This document shows, one piece after another, positions 29,856 through 38,969 of a DNA stretch of 64,000 nt (position 1 is its first letter; every line of letters starts with the position of its first letter). The notes under the pieces were generated by a model. It was given only the letters and a program-made list of their open reading frames with translations. It was not told the DNA's origin and did no database searches. The translations under genes were made by a program, and so were the position numbers. The DNA comes from Bacteroidia bacterium (GTDB lineage: Bacteria; Bacteroidota; Bacteroidia; Bacteroidales; VadinHA17). The stretch lies in the NCBI GenBank assembly GCA_026391215.1, contig JAPLDX010000090.1:38599-102598 (forward strand), read 5' to 3'.

Positions 29856-30230
29856 ATGTTGAAAGATAATTTAAGTATTTATATTATCTCAGAAGATCTT
29901 GTATTTATCAGGTTAATCGAACTATTATTCAATAATAAATTACCTGAACCTCAAATTGAAAGAATATCCTCATTTATTGAGCTGAAAAAAAAGCAGTTCA
30001 ATCGACCTCCAGATATAATTATACTGGATGATTTTATAATCGGAGCAGCCAGCGTTGAAGTAATAACATTCTTAAGGTTTAATAGAAGACTGGAATGTCC
30101 AGTTTATTTTTTCTGTGAAAGTGTTTCGGATCTTGTAATTAAAGCAATAGAGAGAGGAGCTAATCATTACTATACAAAACCATTTAAGCCCCTGTCAGTT
30201 GTTGATGAAATTGTCGACAACCTGAAATAA
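29856..30230 (+). CDS. Stand-alone response-regulator receiver-like protein
   Basis: YIISEDLVFIRLIELLF (acidic pocket), PDIIILDDFI (phospho-acceptor Asp), YYTKPFKPLSVVDEI (conserved Lys-Pro). Confidence 0.75.
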   Translation: MLKDNLSIYIISEDLVFIRLIELLFNNKLPEPQIERISSFIELKKKQFNRPPDIIILDDFIIGAASVEVITFLRFNRRLECPVYFFCESVSDLVIKAIERGANHYYTKPFKPLSVVDEIVDNLK

Positions 30231-30233
30231 TAA

Positions 30234-31496
30234 ATGAAAAAACTATCGCCCTTGAAACAAAAATTTTACATAATTACCACCGTTCAGCTTTTATTGACAC
30301 TTAATCTTTTTTCGCAGGTTAATGCGGATTCTTTATTCAGGATCGCTATTGAGCAATCCCGAAAAAATGATTATGAAGGCGCGCTTCTGAATGCAAAACG
30401 AGTATTAGGTATCAATCCTTCAAGGTGTGATGTTTATGTTTTTATTGCCAATGTTTTTGCATGGCAAAAGAATAGCGACTCGTCAAAACACTACATAAAT
30501 AAAGCCTATAATTTAAATCCTCGCAGTTCTGAATTATATGATGCCTGGCTAAATGTATTATTATGGAACGGAGAATATGATGAACTTCTGATAACGACAG
30601 ATATTGCAGTTAGCAATGGCTATAATAATGATTACAATATCCTGATCAAGAGACTGATTGCTTATAAATACCTTGGAGAATACTCAAAAGCTTCAGAGCT
30701 GTTCGCGGACAGTGAAAATAAGATTTTACTGGAGTTAGTCCAGATTAAGAATCTGTATCGCGAAATACTATTACAACAAAAACAGAACATTCTGACAGCC
30801 TATTATTCTCTTGATTATCTTCCTGAGAATAATCCTGCGGCGCAGCACATGGCCTTTATTGATTATGCATTTAAGATAAAACAAAACAGCCTGCTTCTAA
30901 GATTGAATTATGCCAACAGATTTACCAAAAATGACCTGCAGGTGGAATCAGATTATTATCATATGTTAAAAAACAGCAGGTATTTCTATTTAAACTATGG
31001 TTATTCACTATATTATGATCTATTCCCAAAACACAGAGCAGGGCTGGAATACTATTCCTCGCTGAAGAAAGGTTTTGAGGCTTCGCTTGGAGGCAGATAT
31101 TTGTATTTTCCTGATTCTCATATAGGTATAATAACCGGTTCTGTAGCAAAGTACATAAATTCAATCTGGATCTCCCTAAGACCTTATTACGCTTTTGCTA
31201 AACCGGGAAATTCTGTCGCACTGATAGCTGATGTCCGCATATACGGGAAGCTTCCCCTCTCCTATTGGAACCTGGAACTGGGTTATGGTAATTCTCCGGA
31301 TGAAAGATTCATACTAAATCAGACGGATAATTATTTCCAGCTGGACTCTTACCGTTTCAAGCTGGGCAAAAACCTGTTGATAGGAAAGGCCGACGAATTA
31401 AAGATATCAGCAGGTTATGCATATGAGGAATTTGTAACTGATGATTACATTAACCGGTATATCATGCAAATAATTTACAGACACAGGATAAAATGA
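30234..31496 (+). CDS. TPR protein with C-terminal YaiO-type outer-membrane beta-barrel
   Basis: Signal peptide; TPR-like N-terminus (DYEGALLNAKRVLGINPSRCDVYVFIANVFAWQ); YaiO-like FYLNYGYSLYYDLFPKHRAGLEYYSSLKKGFEASLGGRYLYFPDSHIGIITGSVAKYINSIWISLRPYYAF. Confidence 0.85.
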   Translation: MKKLSPLKQKFYIITTVQLLLTLNLFSQVNADSLFRIAIEQSRKNDYEGALLNAKRVLGINPSRCDVYVFIANVFAWQKNSDSSKHYINKAYNLNPRSSELYDAWLNVLLWNGEYDELLITTDIAVSNGYNNDYNILIKRLIAYKYLGEYSKASELFADSENKILLELVQIKNLYREILLQQKQNILTAYYSLDYLPENNPAAQHMAFIDYAFKIKQNSLLLRLNYANRFTKNDLQVESDYYHMLKNSRYFYLNYGYSLYYDLFPKHRAGLEYYSSLKKGFEASLGGRYLYFPDSHIGIITGSVAKYINSIWISLRPYYAFAKPGNSVALIADVRIYGKLPLSYWNLELGYGNSPDERFILNQTDNYFQLDSYRFKLGKNLLIGKADELKISAGYAYEEFVTDDYINRYIMQIIYRHRIK

Positions 31497-32722
31497 AATA
31501 TGTGATTATAAATAATCTGCGTTATTACCTTCCCAGAATAATTATTCTTCTCATCTGTTTATTCTTGTTTTATTTTGTCTATCATCTTTCCTTTTATCAT
31601 ATACACATAGGGGGAAACAATATCTATAATCATTTATACCCTTTCGAAAGTAAGACAGAATGGTGGTTTTACGTTCTTGTGTATATTATTATCATTTCAG
31701 TCTTAAGTGTATTTGTGCTGCTTTTATTGAGTTTCTATTTCGATTATAAAGGCAGCAGGTCTGGGGCGATAAACAGAAAGTATGAATTGATATTTTCTGA
31801 AAAAATTATCGGGTACATATATTCTGACCGTTTAAAAGAATCCGGCTTGACAAAGGAACCTGGCAGTTTCTTAAAGAAGAAATTAAGGAACAAACTGGTG
31901 ATTGTGTCTTTTTTCTCCGTAATTATCAGGATCCAGGAGATTATTGATGAAGACCTGAGCGATAAATTCAAATTACTATTCGGGCAACTTGGGCTTGAAA
32001 AGAAAATCAAATGGTTCCTTCAATCCAGAAAAATGAGCGAAAAGATCATTGCACTTCAGATAATTTCCTGTCTGAAAATAAAGGGATACAGGAAGATAAT
32101 CGTAGAATACGCAGGAAGTAGAAATTATGTATTACGTACAGTTGCCATGTCAACGCTCATAAGGCTGTCAAAGACGGATCATCTTAATGTAATGTTGGAG
32201 CATGAGCATTATATTTCAAAGATGGATATCAATGTAATCATTAATGAAGTTGAAAAGAATAGGAAAGCCGATATTGAATACCTAAGTCTGATTAGATCCA
32301 AATCCCCTCGTATTATTGCTATCGGGCTACTGCTGATTCAGGTCAGGAATAAAGCCGAATACAAGGAAATGATCAGGCCACTGCTTGAAATCAATGATGC
32401 ATTCCTTCATGAGGTAGCATGGGAAGCTTTCGCCTTCTTTGCAGGAACGGACGAGGATTTAAAATTTATGATTGAAAGATTCGATAGCGAGACTTTCAAT
32501 TATAAGAAACTGATATTAAAGTCTTTAACCTCTTTTAAACAAAATACAGAAATATCTGATTTTGTAGACAGGGTAATAAAAAATGAGAGCATTCTATTAA
32601 AGATTGAAGCACTCACGATCCTTTTTGCAAACAATGTGGAGCGTTTCCTTTCTTATAAAGGATCCGACGACAGGAATATTGCTGCTGCATATAATGAACT
32701 GGTTGATTTGAACTTAGGCTAA
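31493..32722 (+). CDS. Membrane-anchored HEAT-repeat protein
   Basis: Two N-terminal TM segments; repeated helical pairs such as EKIIALQIISCLKIKGYRKIIVEYAGSRNYVLRTVAMSTLIRLS. Confidence 0.7.
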   Translation: MKYVIINNLRYYLPRIIILLICLFLFYFVYHLSFYHIHIGGNNIYNHLYPFESKTEWWFYVLVYIIIISVLSVFVLLLLSFYFDYKGSRSGAINRKYELIFSEKIIGYIYSDRLKESGLTKEPGSFLKKKLRNKLVIVSFFSVIIRIQEIIDEDLSDKFKLLFGQLGLEKKIKWFLQSRKMSEKIIALQIISCLKIKGYRKIIVEYAGSRNYVLRTVAMSTLIRLSKTDHLNVMLEHEHYISKMDINVIINEVEKNRKADIEYLSLIRSKSPRIIAIGLLLIQVRNKAEYKEMIRPLLEINDAFLHEVAWEAFAFFAGTDEDLKFMIERFDSETFNYKKLILKSLTSFKQNTEISDFVDRVIKNESILLKIEALTILFANNVERFLSYKGSDDRNIAAAYNELVDLNLG

Positions 32723-32727
32723 ATGAT

Positions 32728-34170
32728 ATGAATATGTCGGATATCGTCAATTATGTTTTTAATTTTTTCTTCCTGGTTTATGCCCTGGCACTGTATTTTT
32801 CATATATTTTTATCGGCATTTTGTCGGCATTTGAACTAAGATTCTACGAAAATAAAAACAGATATTTTAATTATAAGTCTATACTTGGTTATAAGAAACT
32901 CCCAACCATCTCAATTATCGCCCCTGCATATAATGAGGAAAAAACTATAGTTCAAAATATCCGCAGCCTGCTTTCACTTTATTACCCGGAGGTGGAAGTG
33001 ATCATTGTAAACGATGGCAGTAAAGACAATACTCTGCAGACAATTATTGAGCATTATGAACTGAATAAGGTTGAAATGGCTGTTGAGAATAAAGTCAAAT
33101 CAGCCCGGATTCGAGGCATCTATAAATCATTTAACAGCGCATATTCTAATCTTATTGTTCTTGATAAGGAGAATGGAGGAAAGGCTGACGCTCTGAATGC
33201 AGGCATTAATGTGTCGAGGAGCGATCTGTTCCTTACAATTGATGTTGATTGTATTATTGAACAGGATGCCATTTTACGGATGGTAAAACCCTTTCTGGAA
33301 GAAGAAGGTGGAAGAAAAGTAATTGCATCGGGAGGAGTAGTGCGCATTGCCAACTCCTGTGAAATAAAGGATGGTATAATTCTAAAAGTCAACTACCCTA
33401 AAAATATTTGGGCTAAGTTCCAGGTTCTGGAATACTTCAGGGCATTTACCCTGGGAAGAATGGCATGGAGCAAAGCAAACGGATTACTGATCATATCGGG
33501 AGCTTTTGGCCTATTTGACAGGGATATTGTCGTTTCCGCCGGAGGTTATGATGCCAGTAGTGTGGGCGAAGATCTGGAACTGGTGGTACGCATGCGCAGA
33601 TACATGCATGAAAATAAAATAAACAAATATAAAGTAGCCTTTATTCCTGATCCCTTATGCTGGACTGAAGTACCATCGACTTTTAAAATACTTTTCAGAC
33701 AGCGCAACAGGTGGACAAGAGGGGCAATAGATACTATCAGAAAACACAGGAAGATGTTCTTAAATCCAAAATATGGCCGGATCGGAATGATAAGTTTTCC
33801 TTACTGGGTCTTGTTTGAATGGCTGGCTCCGATACTGGAATTTATAGGATTTATTTATTTCATAATAATGGTCGTTTTGGGAAGAATTGATGTAGAAGTT
33901 TTCTTAATAGTAATTTTATTCGTTTTTTCTTTCTCACTGGCATTCTCTACATTTGCATTATTCTATGAATCATATATTTTCAAAAAATACAAAGGATATA
34001 AATTTATTTTTCAGGCTATCTTTGTCGCAATGGCAGAAATGATTTTTTATCACCCGCTGAATGTTCTCTTTTCCCTTTCCGGAAATTATGATTTCTTTAT
34101 TAAAAAAAATACAAAGGGATGGGGTGTTATGACCCGCACCGCTTTTGACAGTAAATCCAAAAAGCCGTGA
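32728..34170 (+). CDS. Processive GT2 glycosyltransferase (PgaC/IcaA/cellulose-synthase-like)
   Basis: APAYNEEKTIVQNIRSLL, VNDGSKDNT, LTIDVDCIIEQDA, GEDLELVVRMRR, RQRNRWTRG (QxxRW) plus C-terminal TM helices. Confidence 0.9.
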   Translation: MNMSDIVNYVFNFFFLVYALALYFSYIFIGILSAFELRFYENKNRYFNYKSILGYKKLPTISIIAPAYNEEKTIVQNIRSLLSLYYPEVEVIIVNDGSKDNTLQTIIEHYELNKVEMAVENKVKSARIRGIYKSFNSAYSNLIVLDKENGGKADALNAGINVSRSDLFLTIDVDCIIEQDAILRMVKPFLEEEGGRKVIASGGVVRIANSCEIKDGIILKVNYPKNIWAKFQVLEYFRAFTLGRMAWSKANGLLIISGAFGLFDRDIVVSAGGYDASSVGEDLELVVRMRRYMHENKINKYKVAFIPDPLCWTEVPSTFKILFRQRNRWTRGAIDTIRKHRKMFLNPKYGRIGMISFPYWVLFEWLAPILEFIGFIYFIIMVVLGRIDVEVFLIVILFVFSFSLAFSTFALFYESYIFKKYKGYKFIFQAIFVAMAEMIFYHPLNVLFSLSGNYDFFIKKNTKGWGVMTRTAFDSKSKKP

Positions 34171-34607
34171 AAAAAGATCCCAATCTGAAAATAAGTGCTG
34201 AAGATTATTTATTTAACATCATGATTGTTGATGAACAACATCAACGATTCATCGGAATCTATAATAATATCATAAAATTATCAGAAGATAAACCGAACGT
34301 TACTAATGATAAAATATGTCGGGTCCTTAATGAATTGTCAGAGTACCTGAAATATCATTTCAAGACCGAAGAGCGACTTATGATGCTGGCAGATTACCCG
34401 GATATTGATAAGCATATAAAAGAGCATATTTTTTTTATAAACAAAATAGATGAGTTCATTTTAGCCAATAAATATAAGAACCCTGTTCTGCTGGATAATA
34501 TGCTTGCTTTCTCCAGAAAGTGGTTCTTATCTCACATAATGCAGACCGACGCAAAATACATAGATATTTTAAAGGCTTATATCGACCATCATCCTGATAC
34601 AAAATAG
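34167..34607 (+). CDS. Bacteriohemerythrin-like protein
   Basis: VDEQHQRFIGIYNNI, YHFKTEERLM, HIKEHIFFINKI, WFLSHIMQTDAKY: hemerythrin metal-ligand spacing; GTG start overlapping the GT2 stop. Confidence 0.88.
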   Translation: MKKDPNLKISAEDYLFNIMIVDEQHQRFIGIYNNIIKLSEDKPNVTNDKICRVLNELSEYLKYHFKTEERLMMLADYPDIDKHIKEHIFFINKIDEFILANKYKNPVLLDNMLAFSRKWFLSHIMQTDAKYIDILKAYIDHHPDTK

Positions 34608-34820
34608 CTGAATAAAGAATAATTGATTGTGAAAGTAAGTGCGAATCTCACCATGCACCCTTTGGGTATTATATGCAAGCGAGGCCTTGAGAGGTAAATA
34701 CCACAGCAATAATTTATGACTGAATTTTATTTATATTTGAGTTAAGGTAGGATATCTGAAGAAATCAGGCTTTTTACAAAAATTCAATTCTCATTTCAGC
34801 AACCATTAAAACCGAAAAAT

Positions 34821-36428
34821 GTGGAAAAACTAGTCTTAAAAGAAAAAATCGGGTATGCACTTGGAGACGGTGCAGCAAATATCGCCTGGCGCGGTGTGGC
34901 TACTTTCTTATTTATATTTTATACCGACGTTTTTGGAATAAATCCTGCCGCCGTGGGAGTACTCATGTTAATTGCCCGATTCGGCGATGGGATTGTCGAC
35001 ATTATAATGGGTATTATCTGTGACAGGACAAATTCTAAATATGGCAAATTCCGTCCATGGATATTATGGACAGCCGTTCCTTTGGGAATAACATTATCGC
35101 TGCTATTTACATCTCCTAACCTGGGTCCGACAGGGAAAATAGTTTATGCCTATGCTACCTATCTGACATTTTTCATTATGTACACCGCGAATAATATACC
35201 ATATGGCGCATTGATGGCTGTTATGACCGGCGACGATAAAGAACGCACAAGCCTGGGATCATATCGTATGGTTGGCGCATTTACAGGAGGCATGGTGGTT
35301 CAGGGGGCCTTGCTGTTTTTAGTCGTGCATTTTGGCAATATCAATCCAACTATTGATCTGCAAAAACTTGATGCACAAAAATATGAAGTAACAGTATCGA
35401 CCAACAAGGATGTCAAAAATGTAAATATCAAAACCAAAGATGGAATAGCGATGTTTACCTGGGCTGATCCAGGGATGGCCGACAGTATAAATGTCCCCAC
35501 TCAAGGTAAAAGCTTTTCGATGGAAGCGCAAAAAGAATACTCTTTCATCGTTTCCGGTGAAAAAAACCTCGAGACCAAAAACATAACCATAATTGACCAG
35601 AAGAAAGGCTATAGTAATTCCATTTATCTTTTATCAATATTTCTGTCTCTGTTCCTGATAGTGACTTTCGCTACGACAAAGGAACGAGTGCAACCTCCCA
35701 AAGAACAAAAAACAAATTTGGGTAAGGACCTGAAAGATCTGATCAAAAACAAGCCCTGGATCATTCTCCTTATCATCGGATTGCTGTTCAATGTCTACAA
35801 TTCGATCAAACAAGGCATTGTGGTAATCTATTTCACCCATTACCTGCACAACCAGTTATTGGCTGCATCTTATATGGTTGGATTAATGCTGGCTTCAATT
35901 GCAGGCGCCATGATAACATCTCCCCTGGGCAAACGCCTGGGCAAACGGAATCTGTTCATTTATGCTCTTATCTTTTCCGGTATTGTAAATGCACTGCTTG
36001 CTTTCTGCAATGCGAATAATATAACAGGAATCTTCATAATCGGTATAATTTCGGAGTTTGGAGCTGCAATATTCCCGACTCTCTTCTTTGCAATGCTTGG
36101 TGATGCTGCCGATTACTCGGAATTCAAGAATGGACGAAGAGCTACAGGACTTGTTTATTCCGCCGGCTCTTTTGCAACCAAATTCGGAGGAGGCATAGCC
36201 GGTGCAATTATTGGATTTGTGCTTGCAGCATTTAATTACAATGGGCAGGATACTATTTCTATACAAGGCGCAGTTCCGGGCATAATAATGCTCATGAGTT
36301 GGATACCGACAATTATTGCATTGATCGCAGCCGGTGTGATGACACTCTATCCATTGAACCAAAAGAGAATGGATGAAATTACAATTGAACTTAACAATAG
36401 AAGAGCCAAAGCTCAACTAAGTCAGTAA
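34821..36428 (+). CDS. GPH-family (MFS-type) sugar:cation symporter with a soluble insertion
   Basis: GTG start; KEKIGYALGDGAANIAWRGVATFLFIFYTDVFGI, MGIICDRTNSKYGKFRPWILW, YGALMAVMTGDDKERTSLGSYR. About 95 aa polar segment between predicted TM5 and TM6. Confidence 0.9.
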   Translation: MEKLVLKEKIGYALGDGAANIAWRGVATFLFIFYTDVFGINPAAVGVLMLIARFGDGIVDIIMGIICDRTNSKYGKFRPWILWTAVPLGITLSLLFTSPNLGPTGKIVYAYATYLTFFIMYTANNIPYGALMAVMTGDDKERTSLGSYRMVGAFTGGMVVQGALLFLVVHFGNINPTIDLQKLDAQKYEVTVSTNKDVKNVNIKTKDGIAMFTWADPGMADSINVPTQGKSFSMEAQKEYSFIVSGEKNLETKNITIIDQKKGYSNSIYLLSIFLSLFLIVTFATTKERVQPPKEQKTNLGKDLKDLIKNKPWIILLIIGLLFNVYNSIKQGIVVIYFTHYLHNQLLAASYMVGLMLASIAGAMITSPLGKRLGKRNLFIYALIFSGIVNALLAFCNANNITGIFIIGIISEFGAAIFPTLFFAMLGDAADYSEFKNGRRATGLVYSAGSFATKFGGGIAGAIIGFVLAAFNYNGQDTISIQGAVPGIIMLMSWIPTIIALIAAGVMTLYPLNQKRMDEITIELNNRRAKAQLSQ

Positions 36429-36457
36429 TAATCAGGACAAAATAAAAAATTAAAAAA

Positions 36458-38895
36458 ATGAAATACGGTTACTTTGATGATAAAAAAAGGGAATATGTAA
36501 TTACTAATCCGCGTACTCCATGGCCCTGGATCAATTACCTGGGAACTGAAGACTTTTTCTCTCTCATATCAAACTCCGCCGGCGGTTATTCTTTTTGTAA
36601 GGATGCCAAATTCCGCCGGATCACACGCTACAGGTACAATAATGTCCCGATGGACAGCGGAGGAAAATACTTCTATTTAAAGGATGGCGACACTATCTGG
36701 TCACCAGGATGGAAACCCTGCAAGACCGGGCTCGACAGTTATGAATGCCGCCATGGGATGAACTATACAGTTATAAAAGGTGAAAAAAACGAGGTTTCAG
36801 CAAGCGTTCTGTATTTTGTACCCCTGAAAACCTGGGCTGAGGTGCAGAAACTCACACTTACAAATAATTCAAAAACAACCAAAAAGCTTAAGGTTTTTTC
36901 GTTTGTCGAATGGTGCCTGTGGAACGCTGCCAGCGATATGGAAAACTTCCAGAGAAATTTTTCTACAGGGGAAGTGGAAATCCAGGGTTCAGTCATCTAT
37001 CATAAGACCGAATATAAAGAAAGGCGCAATCATTATGCCTTCTACTCTGTAAATGTGCCTGTTCAGGGATTTGATACTGACCGTGAGTCTTTCTTTGGCT
37101 TATATAATGGTTTTGATGAACCTCAGGTTGTCTCTGAAGGCAAACCTCATAACTCAGAAGCCCACGGCTGGTCTCCGATTGCTTCACACTATATTGAAGT
37201 GGAACTTAAGCCCGGAGAATCAAAAGATTTTATATTCGTATTAGGTTATGTTGAAAATAAAGAGGATGAGAAATGGGAATCCAAAAATATAATCAACAAG
37301 AAGAAGGCAAAAGATACAATAGCAAAGTTTGATACTGCCGCTAAAGTTGATGCTGCGCTGGCCGATCTGCGAAAATACTGGGATAATCTGCTGAGCATTT
37401 ACACAGTTAAATCAGGTGACGACAAACTTGATCGCATGGTAAACATCTGGAATCAGTACCAGTGCATGATTACTTTCTGCTTCTCCCGTTCGACTTCATT
37501 CTTTGAATCAGGAATAGGCCGCGGCATAGGCTTCCGTGACTCCAATCAGGATCTTATAGGTTTTGTTCATCAGATTCCTGAAAGAGCAAGGGAGAGGATC
37601 ATTGACATAGCTTCAACCCAGTTCCCTGATGGCGGATGTTACCATCAGTACCAGCCACTTACAAAAAGAGGAAATAATGACATTGGCGGAGGTTTTAATG
37701 ATGATCCTTTGTGGCTCATCCTTGGAACTATAAGTTATATAAAGGAAACCGGTGATTTTGGCATCCTTGATGAAATGGTTCCTTTTGACAATGATGCATC
37801 AGTTGCCCGTACATTGTTTGATCATTTGACTGTTTCATTCGATCATGTTGTAAATAATCTTGGGCCGCATGGACTTCCTCTTTCCGGACGTGCCGACTGG
37901 AACGACTGCCTGAATCTGAATTGCTTCTCAAATGATCCGGATGAATCATTCCAGACCACTGAGAATAAAACAGAAGGATCTAAAGCTGAATCTGTTATGA
38001 TAGCAGGTTTGTTTGTAGTTTATGGCCGCGATTATGTTGATCTCTGCAAAAAGCTGGGAAAGAATGATGAGGCTTTGCGTGGTCAGAACAATGTGGATGC
38101 TATGGTCAGAACAATTAAGGAAAGTGGCTGGGACGGGGAATGGTTTATCCGTGCTTATGATTTTTTCGGTCATAAAGTCGGTAGCAATGAAAATCAGGAA
38201 GGCAAGATCTTTATTGAATCTCAGGGAATGTGTACCATGGCAGGGATTGGAAAGGAAGAAGGTCTTTGCACAAAAGCGCTGAATGCAGTAAAAGAACGTC
38301 TTGATTGTCAGCATGGCATCGTATTGAATAACCCTGCATTCACCAGGTATTATATTGAATACGGCGAAATATCATCATATCCTGCAGGCTACAAAGAAAA
38401 TGAAGTGTTTTCTGCCACAATAATCCCTGGATCATGATTGGCGAAACTGTTGTTGGCAATGGTGATCGTGCATGGGAGTATTACAGGAAGATATGTCCTT
38501 CGTACCTTGAAGAAATAAGCGATCTGCATAAGACCGAACCTTATGTATATGCTCAGATGATTGCAGGGAAAGATGCTTTCAAGCCCGGTGAAGCTAAGAA
38601 TTCCTGGCTGACAGGTACCGCCTCGTGGAATTTCTATGCTATCACGCAGTATATATTAGGTATTCGCCCTGATTTCGATGGACTTTTAATTGATCCGTGC
38701 ATTCCTTCCTCGTGGAAAGGATTTGAGGCAACCCGGAAATTCAGAGGTGCCACTTATCTCATTGAAGTCGTAAATCCTGATGGCAAATCCAAGGGAGTAC
38801 AGAAAGTAACAGTTGATGGCAAACTGCATAAATCAAATCTGATACCTGTTTTTGGAGATGGTAAAGAACATAAAGTGAATATTATCCTTGGATAG
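36458..38895 (+). pseudogene. GH94 family phosphorylase (cellobiose/chitobiose phosphorylase-like) split into two ORFs by a frameshift near 38401
   Basis: ORF 36458-38437 carries GH94 motifs ([59 protein letters not shown]); ORF 38434-38895 continues with the GH94 C-terminus ([29 protein letters not shown] in its frame). Confidence 0.85.
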
Positions 38896-38914
38896 ATGAT
38901 CATTTAGTAAAAAG

Positions 38915-38950
38915 AAGGGCATCTCAGTTACACCGGGATGCCCTTTTAAT
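38915..38950. terminator. Terminator between convergent genes
   Basis: aagggcat ... ggatgccctt stem (38915-38922 / 38936-38945), preceded by A-rich and followed by T-rich sequence. Confidence 0.75.
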
Positions 38951-38969
38951 TAATTAAGATTATAAAAGT

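Noticed and set aside
34608-34820. Possible structured leader/riboswitch before the transporter (gggtatt...aatacc pairing)
   Set aside because: Only short, weak pairing visible by eye; no known riboswitch consensus recognised. Would need covariance analysis.
35895-36416. 173-aa minus-strand ORF
   Set aside because: Antisense to the GPH transporter; Cys/Ser-rich composition typical of spurious frames.
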